Below are positions 9,902-18,964 of a DNA stretch of 64,000 nucleotides, piece after piece. Source of the stretch: Methylomonas sp. MK1. Its GTDB lineage: Bacteria > Pseudomonadota > Gammaproteobacteria > Methylococcales > Methylomonadaceae. Where the stretch lies: contig NZ_AQOV01000001.1 of assembly GCF_000365425.1 (NCBI RefSeq), positions 1,178,001-1,242,000 of the forward strand, read 5' to 3'. Positions within the stretch are counted from its first letter, which is position 1. Every line of letters starts with the position of its first letter. Both the position numbers and the translations under genes were made by a program. The notes beneath the pieces were generated by a model, which did no database searches, was not told the DNA's origin, and saw only the letters and a list, made by a program, of their open reading frames with translations.

Positions 9902-10306
9902 ATGGAATATCTCGCAGGTATTATCATCGCCTTAGTTGTTTCGTTGTTCGCTTCACTCGTCGGCTTTGACAAAGAACGTAGCTTCTACCCAACCGTGTTG
10001 GTAGTGATTGCATCCTACTATGGTTTATTTGCGGTTATGGGCGGCTCGTTTCAGGCTGCCCTTAGCGAGTCAGTCGTAATGGCCGTATTTTTAGGTGCCA
10101 CTGTTCTTGGCTTCAAACGCAATTTGTGGTTTGTCGTTTTTGCGTTAGTTACCCATGGCATATTTGATTTCTTTCACGGCCATCTCATTTCCAATCCAGG
10201 CGTCCCTAATTGGTGGTCAATGTTTTGCCTGACCTACGATGTGGTGGCCGCAGCGTATCTCGCCTATCTTTTGCGGCATTCAAAAGTCATTGCAAATGCG
10301 CATTGA
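9902..10306 (+). CDS. Small membrane protein of unknown function
   Basis: The 134-residue protein is hydrophobic, with about four membrane segments and a His/Phe cluster (THGIFDFFHGHL) that could be functional. It begins 50 nt after the ICMT-like gene and ends 20 nt before the DJ-1-like gene, so it belongs to the same rightward run. I do not recognise a characterised family. Confidence 0.75.
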   Translation: MEYLAGIIIALVVSLFASLVGFDKERSFYPTVLVVIASYYGLFAVMGGSFQAALSESVVMAVFLGATVLGFKRNLWFVVFALVTHGIFDFFHGHLISNPGVPNWWSMFCLTYDVVAAAYLAYLLRHSKVIANAH

Positions 10307-10326
10307 CCAATGATTGAGGAAAGCAA

Positions 10327-11445
10327 ATGAATTGTTCCGCTTTGATAAAAATTACCAGTTTCGCGATAGTGCTGCTTGCAGCGTCAACGTACTGCACGCG
10401 ATCATGCCTGGGCGCAGATTCCACTCACGCGAAAATCGCTGACATGACGAATAACTCGCTCACCCTTCCGGCACCGAAAGACCGGCGTGTACGTCCATTG
10501 GTCGTCATACTTGCCGACAATGCCGGTACAGAAACCACGGATTTTGTCATTCCTTACGGGGTCTTGAAGGAATCCGGTGCAGCAGATGTGGTGACGGTTT
10601 CGACTGAGCCTGGCACGGTTGAGCTGATGCCTGCGCTACAGATACGCGCGGATATGACGATAGGGCAATTCGACGAATCAACCCCGAACGGAGCCGACAT
10701 TCTGATTGTTCCCGCCATGGATAGAGCGGAAAATCCGGTGTTGCTCAACTGGGTGCGAGCCCAGTCCGAAAAGGGCGCGACAGTGGTATCGATTTGTGAG
10801 GGCGCACGAGTTATCGCGCATGCAGGACTACTCGAAGGCAAAGCGGCGACCACACACTGGTCGGGTTTGGAGGAAATGGCTAAAGCATTTCCTGGTACGA
10901 CATGGGTGCATAACCAACGCTTCGTTATTGACAGACAGGTGATGACGACCACTGGTATCAGCGCTTCCCTGCCGGCATCGTTGGCGCTGGTCGAAGCGAT
11001 TGCCGGTCGGCATGCTGCCGAGCTTACTGCACAACGACTGGGACTGAGCACTTGGAAAATCGATCACGATACATCTGCGTTCACTCTAACCGCAGACCGC
11101 ATCTTTCTCGCAGCCGGCAATTGGCTCGCCGTGTGGCGACACGAGGTTGTCGAAATACCCGTTGACGGCGGTTTCGATGAAATTTCCGTGGCACTCATGG
11201 CGGATGCGTGGTCCCGAACCTTTCGCTCCGAAGCATTGGCGACGAATGTAAGCGGTGCGGTGCGATCCCGCCACGGCTTGCTCATGGAAACTGAGGCCGG
11301 CTCCGAGTTGGGTCGATATGTCCTACCCGTTTATGCCGGCACTTCGGCGAGCGCATTGGATGCGGCAATAGAAGGTATTGCCGGACGCTATGGTGCGCCG
11401 ACTGCCGATTTTGTGGCCCTGCAATTCGAATATCCGCGACGGTAG
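10327..11445 (+). CDS. Exported DJ-1/PfpI-family (class I amidotransferase-fold) protein
   Basis: The 372-residue protein begins with a signal-peptide-like segment (about 5-30). A DJ-1/PfpI domain follows: PLVVILADNAGTETTDF, DILIVPAMD and the nucleophile elbow ATVVSICEGARVIAHAGLL with Cys157. A second, weaker region covers the C-terminal 150 residues. Related N-terminal domains occur in AraC-type regulators, but no helix-turn-helix is visible here. Good SD GAGGA precedes ATG 10327. The substrate is unknown; it closes the accessory run begun by the AraC regulator. Confidence 0.82.
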   Translation: MNCSALIKITSFAIVLLAASTYCTRSCLGADSTHAKIADMTNNSLTLPAPKDRRVRPLVVILADNAGTETTDFVIPYGVLKESGAADVVTVSTEPGTVELMPALQIRADMTIGQFDESTPNGADILIVPAMDRAENPVLLNWVRAQSEKGATVVSICEGARVIAHAGLLEGKAATTHWSGLEEMAKAFPGTTWVHNQRFVIDRQVMTTTGISASLPASLALVEAIAGRHAAELTAQRLGLSTWKIDHDTSAFTLTADRIFLAAGNWLAVWRHEVVEIPVDGGFDEISVALMADAWSRTFRSEALATNVSGAVRSRHGLLMETEAGSELGRYVLPVYAGTSASALDAAIEGIAGRYGAPTADFVALQFEYPRR

Positions 11446-12241
11446 TTCAATGCCTCATGCCTAACTTTTTAGACTCTGATGTAACTGATGTGAGTAGCTG
11501 GTTAATGTAAACATGACTTATAGTAAACTTTAAGGGTCAGGCTGCGGAAAACTGCGCGTCCAAGGAAAAACTGCTTCGGTTTGACGGCCTGTTAGCTTGC
11601 TTGGAATTGGGGCGATTATCGGCCGAAACGCATTGCTCGGCACGAAGTAGGGAAGGCCCAGACGAAGAAAAATCTGATTATCGACTATATGAATCCGTTG
11701 CAGCGTTTGGCCGCTGGACGCCCATATCAATTCCTCCATTAGTCATAGAAAAATTGAATTTGCCTGAATGAGGGCTTAGGAACATCGTTAGCCGCTCGCG
11801 ATCTACGATTGGGTGACACCTTTTGGCCAGGTCGAGCCAAAGAGGATGTAAGGTTACTTGCCGAAAAGCTGCCATTCGCTGAATCAGAGGCCGGTTTTGG
11901 CCGAACGGGAGCATTTGAACTGGATAGCCATCAGCCCAACCAAACGGCTCGTCGGCATTGCGATCAAATTTAAATCCGTTAACAAATCAACCCCTCTTAA
12001 TATTCGGGTTCGGATAGGTTTGAATCCTTGCCGATTTTCCACTACACTCAGCCGGCAACCGAAAGGCGAATCATTTTAGACGTTTATTCGTCATGCTTTG
12101 CTGATCGGTTGTTTAAATAAGCAGTTTAAGCATGCAGCGACTGCTATCTCTCTACCCTCACCTTAAATTACTGGGATTCGATCCGTTCGATACAAACATC
12201 GACAGGCATCCCAGTATCAATTTTTTGGACCAGGAGCGATT
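11446..12241. other. Gene-poor relic region
   Basis: About 800 bp carry no convincing gene. Fragments containing TTGGCCG, CCGAAACG and GCCGTTCG-like words recur (for example near 11608-11622, 11706-11715, 11895-11905), suggesting degenerate copies of an extragenic repeat. Small open frames on both strands here have no ribosome sites or recognisable products. Confidence 0.4.
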
Positions 12242-12724
12242 ATGAACAACGATTTAGTCAAGGGCGAATTGTCCGCCGACCAGCAGAATGCCGTGATGGG
12301 TTTGATCGGTCAAATTCAAAACCTGTTACCGTTTTTGATCGATTTAAACGCCGACGAGCGCCGGGCCTTGCCCAAGCTGGGTGACAAGAGCCGGGCGTTT
12401 GTGGACCAAGGCTTGGTGTTGGCCGTGCAAAATCCGGGCATCTTGCCGCGCAATTTCGATTTGGACGAATATCAGCGCGACGTGACCTTAGTTCGGCAGT
12501 TAGAGCCGCTGGTGTTGGCCTTGGGCCAACTGCAAGGCCGGTTGGAGGATACGTTTTTGGCGGCGGGCTGCGACGCTTATAGTCAAACCTTGCTGGTATA
12601 CCAAGCGGCGAAACTGGCCGGCAAGAATGGCGCCCTGGAACAACACCTGGACGGTTTGAGTCGCCGCTTCGCCAGAAAATCGACCAGCGCGACCGCCGCA
12701 GCAAATCCCCCGTCCGCTCACTAA
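12242..12724 (+). CDS. Conserved-looking cytoplasmic protein of unknown function
   Basis: The 160-residue, mostly helical, soluble protein begins with ATG 12242 after a good SD (CCAGGAGCGATT). It has no signal peptide or membrane segment. I do not recognise a family. The N-terminal part (LIGQIQNLLPFLIDLNADER) looks like a helical bundle, and the C-terminus is Ser/Thr/Ala-rich. It stands alone, with repeat-bearing DNA immediately downstream. Confidence 0.75.
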   Translation: MNNDLVKGELSADQQNAVMGLIGQIQNLLPFLIDLNADERRALPKLGDKSRAFVDQGLVLAVQNPGILPRNFDLDEYQRDVTLVRQLEPLVLALGQLQGRLEDTFLAAGCDAYSQTLLVYQAAKLAGKNGALEQHLDGLSRRFARKSTSATAAANPPSAH

Positions 12725-12749
12725 TCGCCCTCCCCGATTCGACTTATTT

Positions 12750-13022
12750 TCTTGGCCATTGGACAAATTTTCTGCAACGGCCAAGCTTTTTTCTCGATCA
12801 TTGGACAAAATAACGCCAACGTTTTAGCTCGGAGCTTGAACGATGCAGTTCTGAGTGAGAATGATCGAGAAAATAGCTCGGCCGTTCTAGCTCAGAGCTC
12901 GGTCAATTGAGAAAATTTCTCGGCCAATTGAGCTCGCAGCTCGGTCGTTCAAGAAAATTTCTCGGTCATCCAAGCTCCAAGCTTGATTGATGGAGAAAAT
13001 AACTCGAACATTGCTGATTGGA
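12750..13022. repeat. Array of thirteen degenerate 21-bp tandem units
   Basis: Thirteen consecutive 21-base units fit without a single insertion or deletion from 12750 to 13022. Unit starts are 12750, 12771, 12792, 12813, 12834, 12855, 12876, 12897, 12918, 12939, 12960, 12981 and 13002. Typical units are GCTCGGTCAATTGAGAAAAT plus T (12897) and TCTCGGCCAATTGAGCTCGC plus A (12918). Units alternate between AAAAT-ended and GCTC-containing types, giving a 42-bp higher order. Twenty-one bases equal seven codons. In the frame starting at 12750 many units read like (A/S)-R-S-(I/L/F)-(E/D/K)-K-I, with stops in several units. Confidence 0.85.
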
Positions 13023-13206
13023 AACGATCACCGACTCTCCCGCCGGAACCATTCTCAGTACACAACAGCTGTTCACCATTTGTCGGGGAGAATAGGCATA
13101 ACGGCAAATTCGCTGGAGATAAACAAGCTATTCGGATCGAATTATCCTGATTACCGCGACCGTTTAGCATGGCGGATTGCCTATAGGCAAAATGGCGGAA
13201 CGCCTG

Positions 13207-14859
13207 TCAGCTAGTCCGCGGCAAACATACGCGAAAGCAAGTGCCCTTACCGAGTTCGCTCTTCACTTCTATCCGCCCATTGTGCTTTTTAACGATCCCA
13301 TAGGATAACGATAGACCCAGGCCTGTGCCCATGCCGACCGACTTGGTGGTAAAAAATGGGTCGAAGATTTTTCCGAGCTGTTCGGGCTTGATGCCCTTGC
13401 CGGTATCCTCCACCTCAACCCAGACATTTTGCTCGTCATAAGCGGTGCGAAGCGTAATTCGACCATGATCCTCGATAGCTTGCACCGCATTGATCAGCAG
13501 GTTCATAAACACCTGGTTAAGTTGGGACGCGATGCAGTTGATTTCCGGGATTCCGCCATATTCCTTAACGACGTCGGCTTTGTACTTGATTTCGTTCCAT
13601 ACCACGTTAAGCGTGCTGTCGAGACCCGACTCAAGATTCGCCGATTGCTGTTCCAGTTCGCCGACGTGAGAGAAATCCTTCAGATCTTTAACGATGCGCC
13701 GCACTCGCTGCAAGCCGTCGAGGGATTCCGCCAGAAGGTCGCCAATATCTTCGCGCAAATAGCCGATATTAATTTCCTGCTTCAGATGCTTAATATTTTC
13801 CAAGGCCTCATTCACCAACGACCCTTCGATCCGCTCGTAAGCCGCCAACAGTCTGAGCATCCCATCGACATACTCCTGCAAGGTACTCAAGTTGGAGTTG
13901 ACGAAGCCAATGGGATTATTGATCTCGTGGGCCACGCCGGCAGCGAGCTGGCCTATCGAAGCCATTTTTTCGGATTGCAGCAGTTGCATCTGAGTTTCTT
14001 CAAGCTGCCCGATAAGCTCCTCTTGACGTGCCTTCTCGGCCAGCAATTGCGTATTCGCCATTTGCAGGGATTCAGTGCGCTTTCGCACCTGCTCTTCAAG
14101 TTCGTCTCGGGAATCGCGCAACGCTTCCTCGGCCCGTTTGCGTTCGGTAATATCGTTGAAGCCGAAGACGCGGCCGATGATGTGCTCGCCTAGATATTGC
14201 GGCCGCGATCTGCATTCGAAAATCCGGCCATCATTGAGACTCAGGATATCTTCGGTTTCGCTGTTGCCGACGAGTTCCTGTAGGCGAATACGCAATACTT
14301 CCGGTTCGGCAACCAGCCCGGCAATGAACTCGAGAATATCCGCTTCCTCCCTCTCCAGCAGCAACTCGTCGGAAATGCCCCACATGCTGCTGAACTGGCG
14401 GTTCATGTTGGCGATCTTGCCATGCCAATCGATGACCAGAATGCCGTTGCCTGTCGATTCCAGCGTTGCCCGCAGTTGCGACAATATTTGGGCCAGGGCA
14501 TCCTCGGCCTTGTGTTCGTTCTGTACATCCCTGGCCTGAATCAGAATCAGAGGGCGCCCTTCATGGTGAATGACCTTGACGGATTTGGTCACCGTCAGCA
14601 TCGAACCGTCGGCGCATTGGTAAAGTCCGTCCTGGGTCTCGATATCCTGGTATTGGCCGTTACGGACGTCCTCCCAATAAAAGACGTCTTGCAACGAACT
14701 TTCGATATTCGTGATGGCCATGGCCAGCAATTCCGCTTCCGAATAGCCAAGCATCTTCTCGACCATCTTGTTGGCAATGATGATCCGCAACTCACTGGGT
14801 TCAACCAGCAACATCATATGTTGGCTGCAATCAATCATCAGATGTTCGAGGCTGCTCAT
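13207..14859 (-). CDS. PAS-domain sensor histidine kinase
   Basis: A cytosolic sensor kinase of 550 residues. It has two PAS domains (about 8-115 and 130-240), a coiled-coil linker (about 240-295), the phosphoacceptor helix [20 protein letters not shown] with His311, and an HATPase domain ([39 protein letters not shown]). No membrane segment or receiver domain is seen. The ATG at 14859 is chosen because it overlaps the stop of the upstream HD-GYP gene as ATGA, implying translational coupling; a longer in-frame extension to 14997 lies wholly within that gene. A partner response regulator is not in the window. Confidence 0.93.
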   Translation of the reverse strand: MSSLEHLMIDCSQHMMLLVEPSELRIIIANKMVEKMLGYSEAELLAMAITNIESSLQDVFYWEDVRNGQYQDIETQDGLYQCADGSMLTVTKSVKVIHHEGRPLILIQARDVQNEHKAEDALAQILSQLRATLESTGNGILVIDWHGKIANMNRQFSSMWGISDELLLEREEADILEFIAGLVAEPEVLRIRLQELVGNSETEDILSLNDGRIFECRSRPQYLGEHIIGRVFGFNDITERKRAEEALRDSRDELEEQVRKRTESLQMANTQLLAEKARQEELIGQLEETQMQLLQSEKMASIGQLAAGVAHEINNPIGFVNSNLSTLQEYVDGMLRLLAAYERIEGSLVNEALENIKHLKQEINIGYLREDIGDLLAESLDGLQRVRRIVKDLKDFSHVGELEQQSANLESGLDSTLNVVWNEIKYKADVVKEYGGIPEINCIASQLNQVFMNLLINAVQAIEDHGRITLRTAYDEQNVWVEVEDTGKGIKPEQLGKIFDPFFTTKSVGMGTGLGLSLSYGIVKKHNGRIEVKSELGKGTCFRVCLPRTS

Positions 14860-16130
14860 CTGGCGCTTTGCTCCTGGCCGGGATTGTTCGGATCGAAATA
14901 ATAATTGACCCGTTTGCGTGGACTGAGATAGTTGTATATTTCCCGCGGAACCTGCGCCGGTCTGATCGCCTTCGCGATATTCGCATCCGCTTCGCACGCC
15001 ATATCCACCAAGATCGCTTCATCCCTGGGAATATCCGCATCGTAAATCAGCACCAGCGGTTTCATCGGCTTGGCGGTATTGACGGTGACGACCATGCCGA
15101 TCACGCCATTGGAAAACTGCACGATCGTGCCCGGCGGATACACACCAAGACAATGGATGAAGACCTGAAGCAACTTCTGATCGAATTTGTTGCGCAACTT
15201 GGCGAACATCGTCGACAGAGCCTCATGAGGTGTCAGCGCATCGTTAATATTCATCGGGTTGCACAGTTCATCGTAATGGTTGGCAATGACGACAATGCGG
15301 GAAAGCAAACTGATCGCTTCGCCTTTCAATTTACTGGGGTAGCCGGTCCCATCGAACAGTTCATGATGTTCGCGGATGATGGCCAAGACGGCAGGTGCAA
15401 GCCCCAGTCGCCGGCCGATATCCGCGCCGTACTGGCAATGCATTTCGAATAAATGACGCTCAGCCTGATTGAGCGGCTCCTTTTTCATCAGGATCTTTGA
15501 CGGAATCTCCTTATGACCAATATCGTGGAACAGCGCGCCCAGCCCCAAGGTGCCGACCACCTCTTGGGGCAATTCGATGTCGCGCGCCATCATCAGGGAC
15601 AGCATGGTGACATTTAAAGAGTGGTAATACATTTCCTCAGCCCCCGCCTTGCCTATCATGACGTGTATAGCAAGTTCCGGCGCGCAAAGCAGCGAGTCGA
15701 CAATTTGGTCCACCAATTGTGTCGCCTTTCGCAAAGTCTCCGCCGGCATGGTATACAGGCTTTTCTCGATACCGTGTATCGTTTTAGCGGTATCGATAAA
15801 GGCATTTTCGATTCGTGCCGCCGCCTCTCGCTGCTGCTGGATTCGCTCGACTAGCGCCAGTTTGGTCGCCAGCGCCGGCGAAATATCCGGCTTGGTTGCA
15901 ACCTGTGTTTGCTCTACCTGCTGTGGTTTTTTTGGCAGCGGATTGACATCGCTGAGGGCCGGATCGTAACGAATTGACTTCAGCCCAAGACTCTGGAGGG
16001 TCTTGATCTGTGCCTCGTTCTTTATCTTGAAATGGCTGAACGAGAATGGGTGATCAAACCACTTGAGATCGAGGTGTATATACAACCCGATTCGCAGCTG
16101 ATCCAAGGTAATGTTGAAGTCATCTTGCAT
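14856..16130 (-). CDS. HD-GYP cyclic-di-GMP phosphodiesterase-type protein (DUF3391 N-terminus)
   Basis: The N-terminal region (LDQLRIGLYIHLDLKWFDHPF) matches the DUF3391 module usually found before HD-GYP domains. The catalytic part has ALFHDIGHKEIPSKIL and REHHELFDGTGYPSKLKG, the metal-binding HD and GYP signatures. It should hydrolyse cyclic di-GMP. I start at ATG 16130 (MQDDFNITL), 424 residues; a TTG at 16151 would add seven residues. The stop overlaps the start of the sensor kinase, so kinase input and second-messenger turnover are likely coordinated. Confidence 0.92.
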   Translation of the reverse strand: MQDDFNITLDQLRIGLYIHLDLKWFDHPFSFSHFKIKNEAQIKTLQSLGLKSIRYDPALSDVNPLPKKPQQVEQTQVATKPDISPALATKLALVERIQQQREAAARIENAFIDTAKTIHGIEKSLYTMPAETLRKATQLVDQIVDSLLCAPELAIHVMIGKAGAEEMYYHSLNVTMLSLMMARDIELPQEVVGTLGLGALFHDIGHKEIPSKILMKKEPLNQAERHLFEMHCQYGADIGRRLGLAPAVLAIIREHHELFDGTGYPSKLKGEAISLLSRIVVIANHYDELCNPMNINDALTPHEALSTMFAKLRNKFDQKLLQVFIHCLGVYPPGTIVQFSNGVIGMVVTVNTAKPMKPLVLIYDADIPRDEAILVDMACEADANIAKAIRPAQVPREIYNYLSPRKRVNYYFDPNNPGQEQSAR

Positions 16131-16362
16131 CGGGATGGGCGGTCCGATCAACTTTTGTCAAATGGAAAAATGCCGAATTCATAGCGTCTCTACCAATACT
16201 CTGCCCCAGGCCAATCCCTGCTTTGCGATCATCTTCAAACGGATTAGACGCGCCCTCGGTGTGTTTGACCAAAAGCGTATGGGAAATAAGGAAAATAAGC
16301 AAACCAGGGAACTGAATAGCAAGTAATTCTCCTCTCAGCGATCCGCTAGGGAATTGCACCAT
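16120..16362 (-). CDS. Candidate 80-residue protein with a membrane segment upstream of HD-GYP gene
   Basis: An open frame from ATG 16362 is preceded by AAGGAA at a usable distance and ends inside the first codons of the HD-GYP gene (11-nt overlap). It has one hydrophobic stretch (FPGLLIFLISHTLLV). A second ribosome-like AGAGGAG precedes an internal TTG. No homologue is recognised. It could be a small coupled membrane protein or chance. Confidence 0.3.
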   Translation of the reverse strand: MVQFPSGSLRGELLAIQFPGLLIFLISHTLLVKHTEGASNPFEDDRKAGIGLGQSIGRDAMNSAFFHLTKVDRTAHPDAR

Positions 16363-16471
16363 GCGTTGCTATTCCTTCTGCATCCATGCGTTGGTCCATC
16401 AGCAGATAGCTACGAATTGCCGGCTATTGCGTTAGCAATTACAAGAACGTGTTTAGCTTGATTTGTGGGAA

Positions 16472-16999
16472 CTACCGGGATCTTTTATCCCGTTCCGGTT
16501 CCAAATATTTATGCCGTAAATCGACATAATTGCCGCCTATCCATTGCCAAAATGTCGCCGCTGCTTCCGGGTCGGTGCTGATTAATTTCACGGCTATCGC
16601 GCCGTTGCTGCTGATATCGGTAATCTGTGCGTCGATGTCGATGCTGGCTTTGGTTTTGACAACGCGTCTGTCGGTATCGACCCGAAAAGTCACCGGCTCG
16701 CCCACTTGAAAGAGGATGTCGCGTTTTAAGCCGCCTAGAAACTTCAGGCGATACTCCGAAACCGATTGAAACGGCAATACAAACTCGGCATGCCAACGAA
16801 ACGGCGGACACTGGATAGGTCCGGCGTTTTTGGGAAAGTGCACGGTGTAGCCGTCATCGACTTTGGCTTTAACCACCCCCCGGGTATAAATTTCGTGACA
16901 ATTAGTCAGTACCGCATCGCCCGGCTCCAGACCGTATTTTGCAGCGTGTGCAGCCAAGCTGTTGAAAGCCAGGACAAATCCCAAAACGATTATTTTCAT
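16472..16999 (-). CDS. Periplasmic protein of unknown function
   Basis: The start ATG at 16999 follows a strong SD (CAGGAGAGCAGC), giving a 175-residue protein with a signal peptide cleaved around AAHAA/KYG. The mature N-terminus (LEPGDAVLTNCHEIYTRGVV) looks like a small beta-barrel binding module (Tudor/KOW-like in style, inferred). The C-terminal half is beta-rich and ends in a basic tail. No family is recognised. It is the last of four leftward envelope genes; 185 nt separate it from the lipoprotein gene upstream. Confidence 0.78.
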   Translation of the reverse strand: MKIIVLGFVLAFNSLAAHAAKYGLEPGDAVLTNCHEIYTRGVVKAKVDDGYTVHFPKNAGPIQCPPFRWHAEFVLPFQSVSEYRLKFLGGLKRDILFQVGEPVTFRVDTDRRVVKTKASIDIDAQITDISSNGAIAVKLISTDPEAAATFWQWIGGNYVDLRHKYLEPERDKRSR

Positions 17000-17184
17000 G
17001 CTGCTCTCCTGATTATTATTGTTAACTTTCATCCCTAAACTTTCGGCTCGGCCAACCGCATACTCGACATCAAATCCAATCCCTAACTTCGCGGGTGTGC
17101 CCTCAGTCTGTATCCGCCACCAGGCGTTGTCAATATGTTGCCTGCAATGAAGCACAGCAGCCGACAGAAAACCAAATCGAATCT

Positions 17185-17913
17185 TTATCTCGGTTGCGGC
17201 GTGCTCGGTTGATATGGGCCAAGCAGGCTACGCACCAAGGTATTGGTTTCGTCAATATCCACAGTGATCATGTGCCCTGTATTAGTACCTAAATAGGCTT
17301 GCATTGCCGCCGCCATATACGGGAACACCAGACGTAAGTCATTGCTGGAACCGTTACTTTGCACGCTGGTTTTCCATAGCTGTTTGCGTTGTTGCTGTTG
17401 CAAATAGGCTTCTTTATCGCAGGCTTCCAGCACCAGATAGCGCCGAAATGTCGTATAGGATTCGGTCCGTTGCGAATAGCCGCCGACGCCGAAACCCGGA
17501 TAATAGCCGTTGTAAAATCTGGACATTCGGTACGGATAGTAATAACCCATGTCGTTCCACAACGGTACCTCGTAAGTGTATTGATGCACTTCCGGGGCAC
17601 CGACACCGTAACTCAGGAACATCACCAAGTTGCTGTCCTGGATACTGTTGGCCTTGCTGTAACCGCGATTAGCCAGGACTTTTTCGATATAGGTTTTAAA
17701 CTCGATAAACTGCAAATCCTGGTCGTTGGCGCCGGCATTGCCCGGCAATACGAAGAATCGCATATTGCTTTGCGGAGCGCTTACGGCGACTAGCGAATCG
17801 ATTTCCGTGCGGAATTGCAGCGGACGCGGTGTGGTGCTGCAAGCCGCCAGCAAGCCGGTCAACAGCAAAACCAACACCCGGTAACTTACACCTATCAATT
17901 TATTGCTCTGCAT
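17185..17913 (-). CDS. DUF4136-like lipoprotein
   Basis: The ATG at 17913 follows GGGAG and encodes a 242-residue lipoprotein with lipobox LLAAC (Cys about 25). The mature part resembles DUF4136 proteins (QDLQFIEFKTYIEKVLANRGY, then SNLVMFLSYGVG). A Tyr/Gly-rich insert (MGYYYPYRMSRFYNGYYPGF) is typical of the family. Function is unknown; outer-membrane association is inferred. Its start overlaps the end of the coiled-coil gene upstream by 14 nt. Confidence 0.82.
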   Translation of the reverse strand: MQSNKLIGVSYRVLVLLLTGLLAACSTTPRPLQFRTEIDSLVAVSAPQSNMRFFVLPGNAGANDQDLQFIEFKTYIEKVLANRGYSKANSIQDSNLVMFLSYGVGAPEVHQYTYEVPLWNDMGYYYPYRMSRFYNGYYPGFGVGGYSQRTESYTTFRRYLVLEACDKEAYLQQQQRKQLWKTSVQSNGSSNDLRLVFPYMAAAMQAYLGTNTGHMITVDIDETNTLVRSLLGPYQPSTPQPR

Positions 17914-18964
17914 GATCACTCCCTGTTTCGTTCGTTGAACTATTCTCTTGCCATAAGCTTTGCGTGCGTTGCTGCAAGCGAATGTCGGCAAGTACCTTTT
18001 TATCGTGCAATTCCGCCTGATGGGTCAGTTGTTCTGTAAGTTGCTGACTTTCTGCAAGCCTTTGCCTAACCTGCTGGGTTTCCTGGGCCAGCAACTCCGC
18101 TTCCAGACGCATAGCCTTTAATTCGTTTTCGTGGCGTAGCTGTTCGGCATACAAACGCTTCTCAAGTTCCAGTTGCTGGCTAAGCTGCTCTTGTTTGTCT
18201 TCCAGCAAGCGCCGCTGTTTTTCCGCTTCCTGAGCCTGCATCTGCAATTCCAGCTCGGATACACGGCGCAAATGTTCCAGTTGCAGGCGCTTTTCGTGTA
18301 TTTCCTCCTCTTCCAGCAACCGCTGCTGCCGGGATAGCTCTCGGGTGCGTTCTTCATTCAACTCAAAAGTCTTTTTCAACACGTTCAGATAAACACTGTC
18401 GCGGCCCAACTGCACGCTCGGAAATTCGTTAAAGCTGGCAGTGAGACTACAGAGGGCTTGCGATTGAATATGCTGTTGCATCAACACTTGGTTAATAGCC
18501 AGCGCAATGCGTTTCTCGGTGTCAATTAGACCGGTTTGAATCCAGTTGCCATCAGCCAGCGTTTGCAGTTCAAGATTAACCACATCGTCGATAATGTCGG
18601 CATACAACTGCTTGATGTGTTGGTTAATCGTTGGCAGCATTTCGCTGTTTTTCAGCACATAAGCCAAGGTAGCCTGAAAGCGCAAATCCAGCGCCAAGTC
18701 TACCGTGCAAAAATCGTCGAACATACTCAGCTGCCGCCGGTATTGCCAGCTTTCTATCGTCAGAGGGTGAATGTGGTGATAGAAGCGTTTGACGAATTTC
18801 TTCGGACGTAAAAAAAGTTTTTTATACGGCCCGAGTTTTAGCTGCACCACTTGCCGGTCTGCGTCGAAACCGGCGATCCATTGCTCCGCCGAATCGGCAA
18901 GCGACTCTTCGAATAAATCGCCGCCTGCCAGCCAGATTTCCAATTCGCTACCGGTGCTATTCAT
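17900..18964 (-). CDS. Coiled-coil cytoplasmic protein of unknown function
   Basis: The 354-residue protein has an N-terminal globular half and a long highly charged coiled coil (about 205-335, rich in Glu, Gln, Arg, Leu; for example QQRLLEEEEIHEKRLQLEHL). There is no signal peptide or membrane segment. It overlaps the upstream membrane protein gene by 8 nt and the downstream lipoprotein gene by 14 nt, which argues for a coordinated complex. The coil could pair with that of the adjacent membrane protein. No family is recognised. Confidence 0.78.
   Translation of the reverse strand: MNSTGSELEIWLAGGDLFEESLADSAEQWIAGFDADRQVVQLKLGPYKKLFLRPKKFVKRFYHHIHPLTIESWQYRRQLSMFDDFCTVDLALDLRFQATLAYVLKNSEMLPTINQHIKQLYADIIDDVVNLELQTLADGNWIQTGLIDTEKRIALAINQVLMQQHIQSQALCSLTASFNEFPSVQLGRDSVYLNVLKKTFELNEERTRELSRQQRLLEEEEIHEKRLQLEHLRRVSELELQMQAQEAEKQRRLLEDKQEQLSQQLELEKRLYAEQLRHENELKAMRLEAELLAQETQQVRQRLAESQQLTEQLTHQAELHDKKVLADIRLQQRTQSLWQENSSTNETGSDHAEQ

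Noticed and set aside
12725..13206. CRISPR array
   Set aside because: The 21-bp units are contiguous and diverged, with no unique spacers, no conserved long repeat and no cas genes nearby.
14860..14997. Upstream start of the histidine kinase
   Set aside because: The extension lies entirely within the HD-GYP coding region; the ATGA overlap start fits better.
13429..15452. Long rightward open frames antisense to the histidine kinase and HD-GYP genes
   Set aside because: They mirror well-supported genes in another frame and resemble no protein family.
16152..16471. Riboswitch or small RNA in the gap upstream of the HD-GYP gene
   Set aside because: No conserved motif or strong structure with terminator was recognised.
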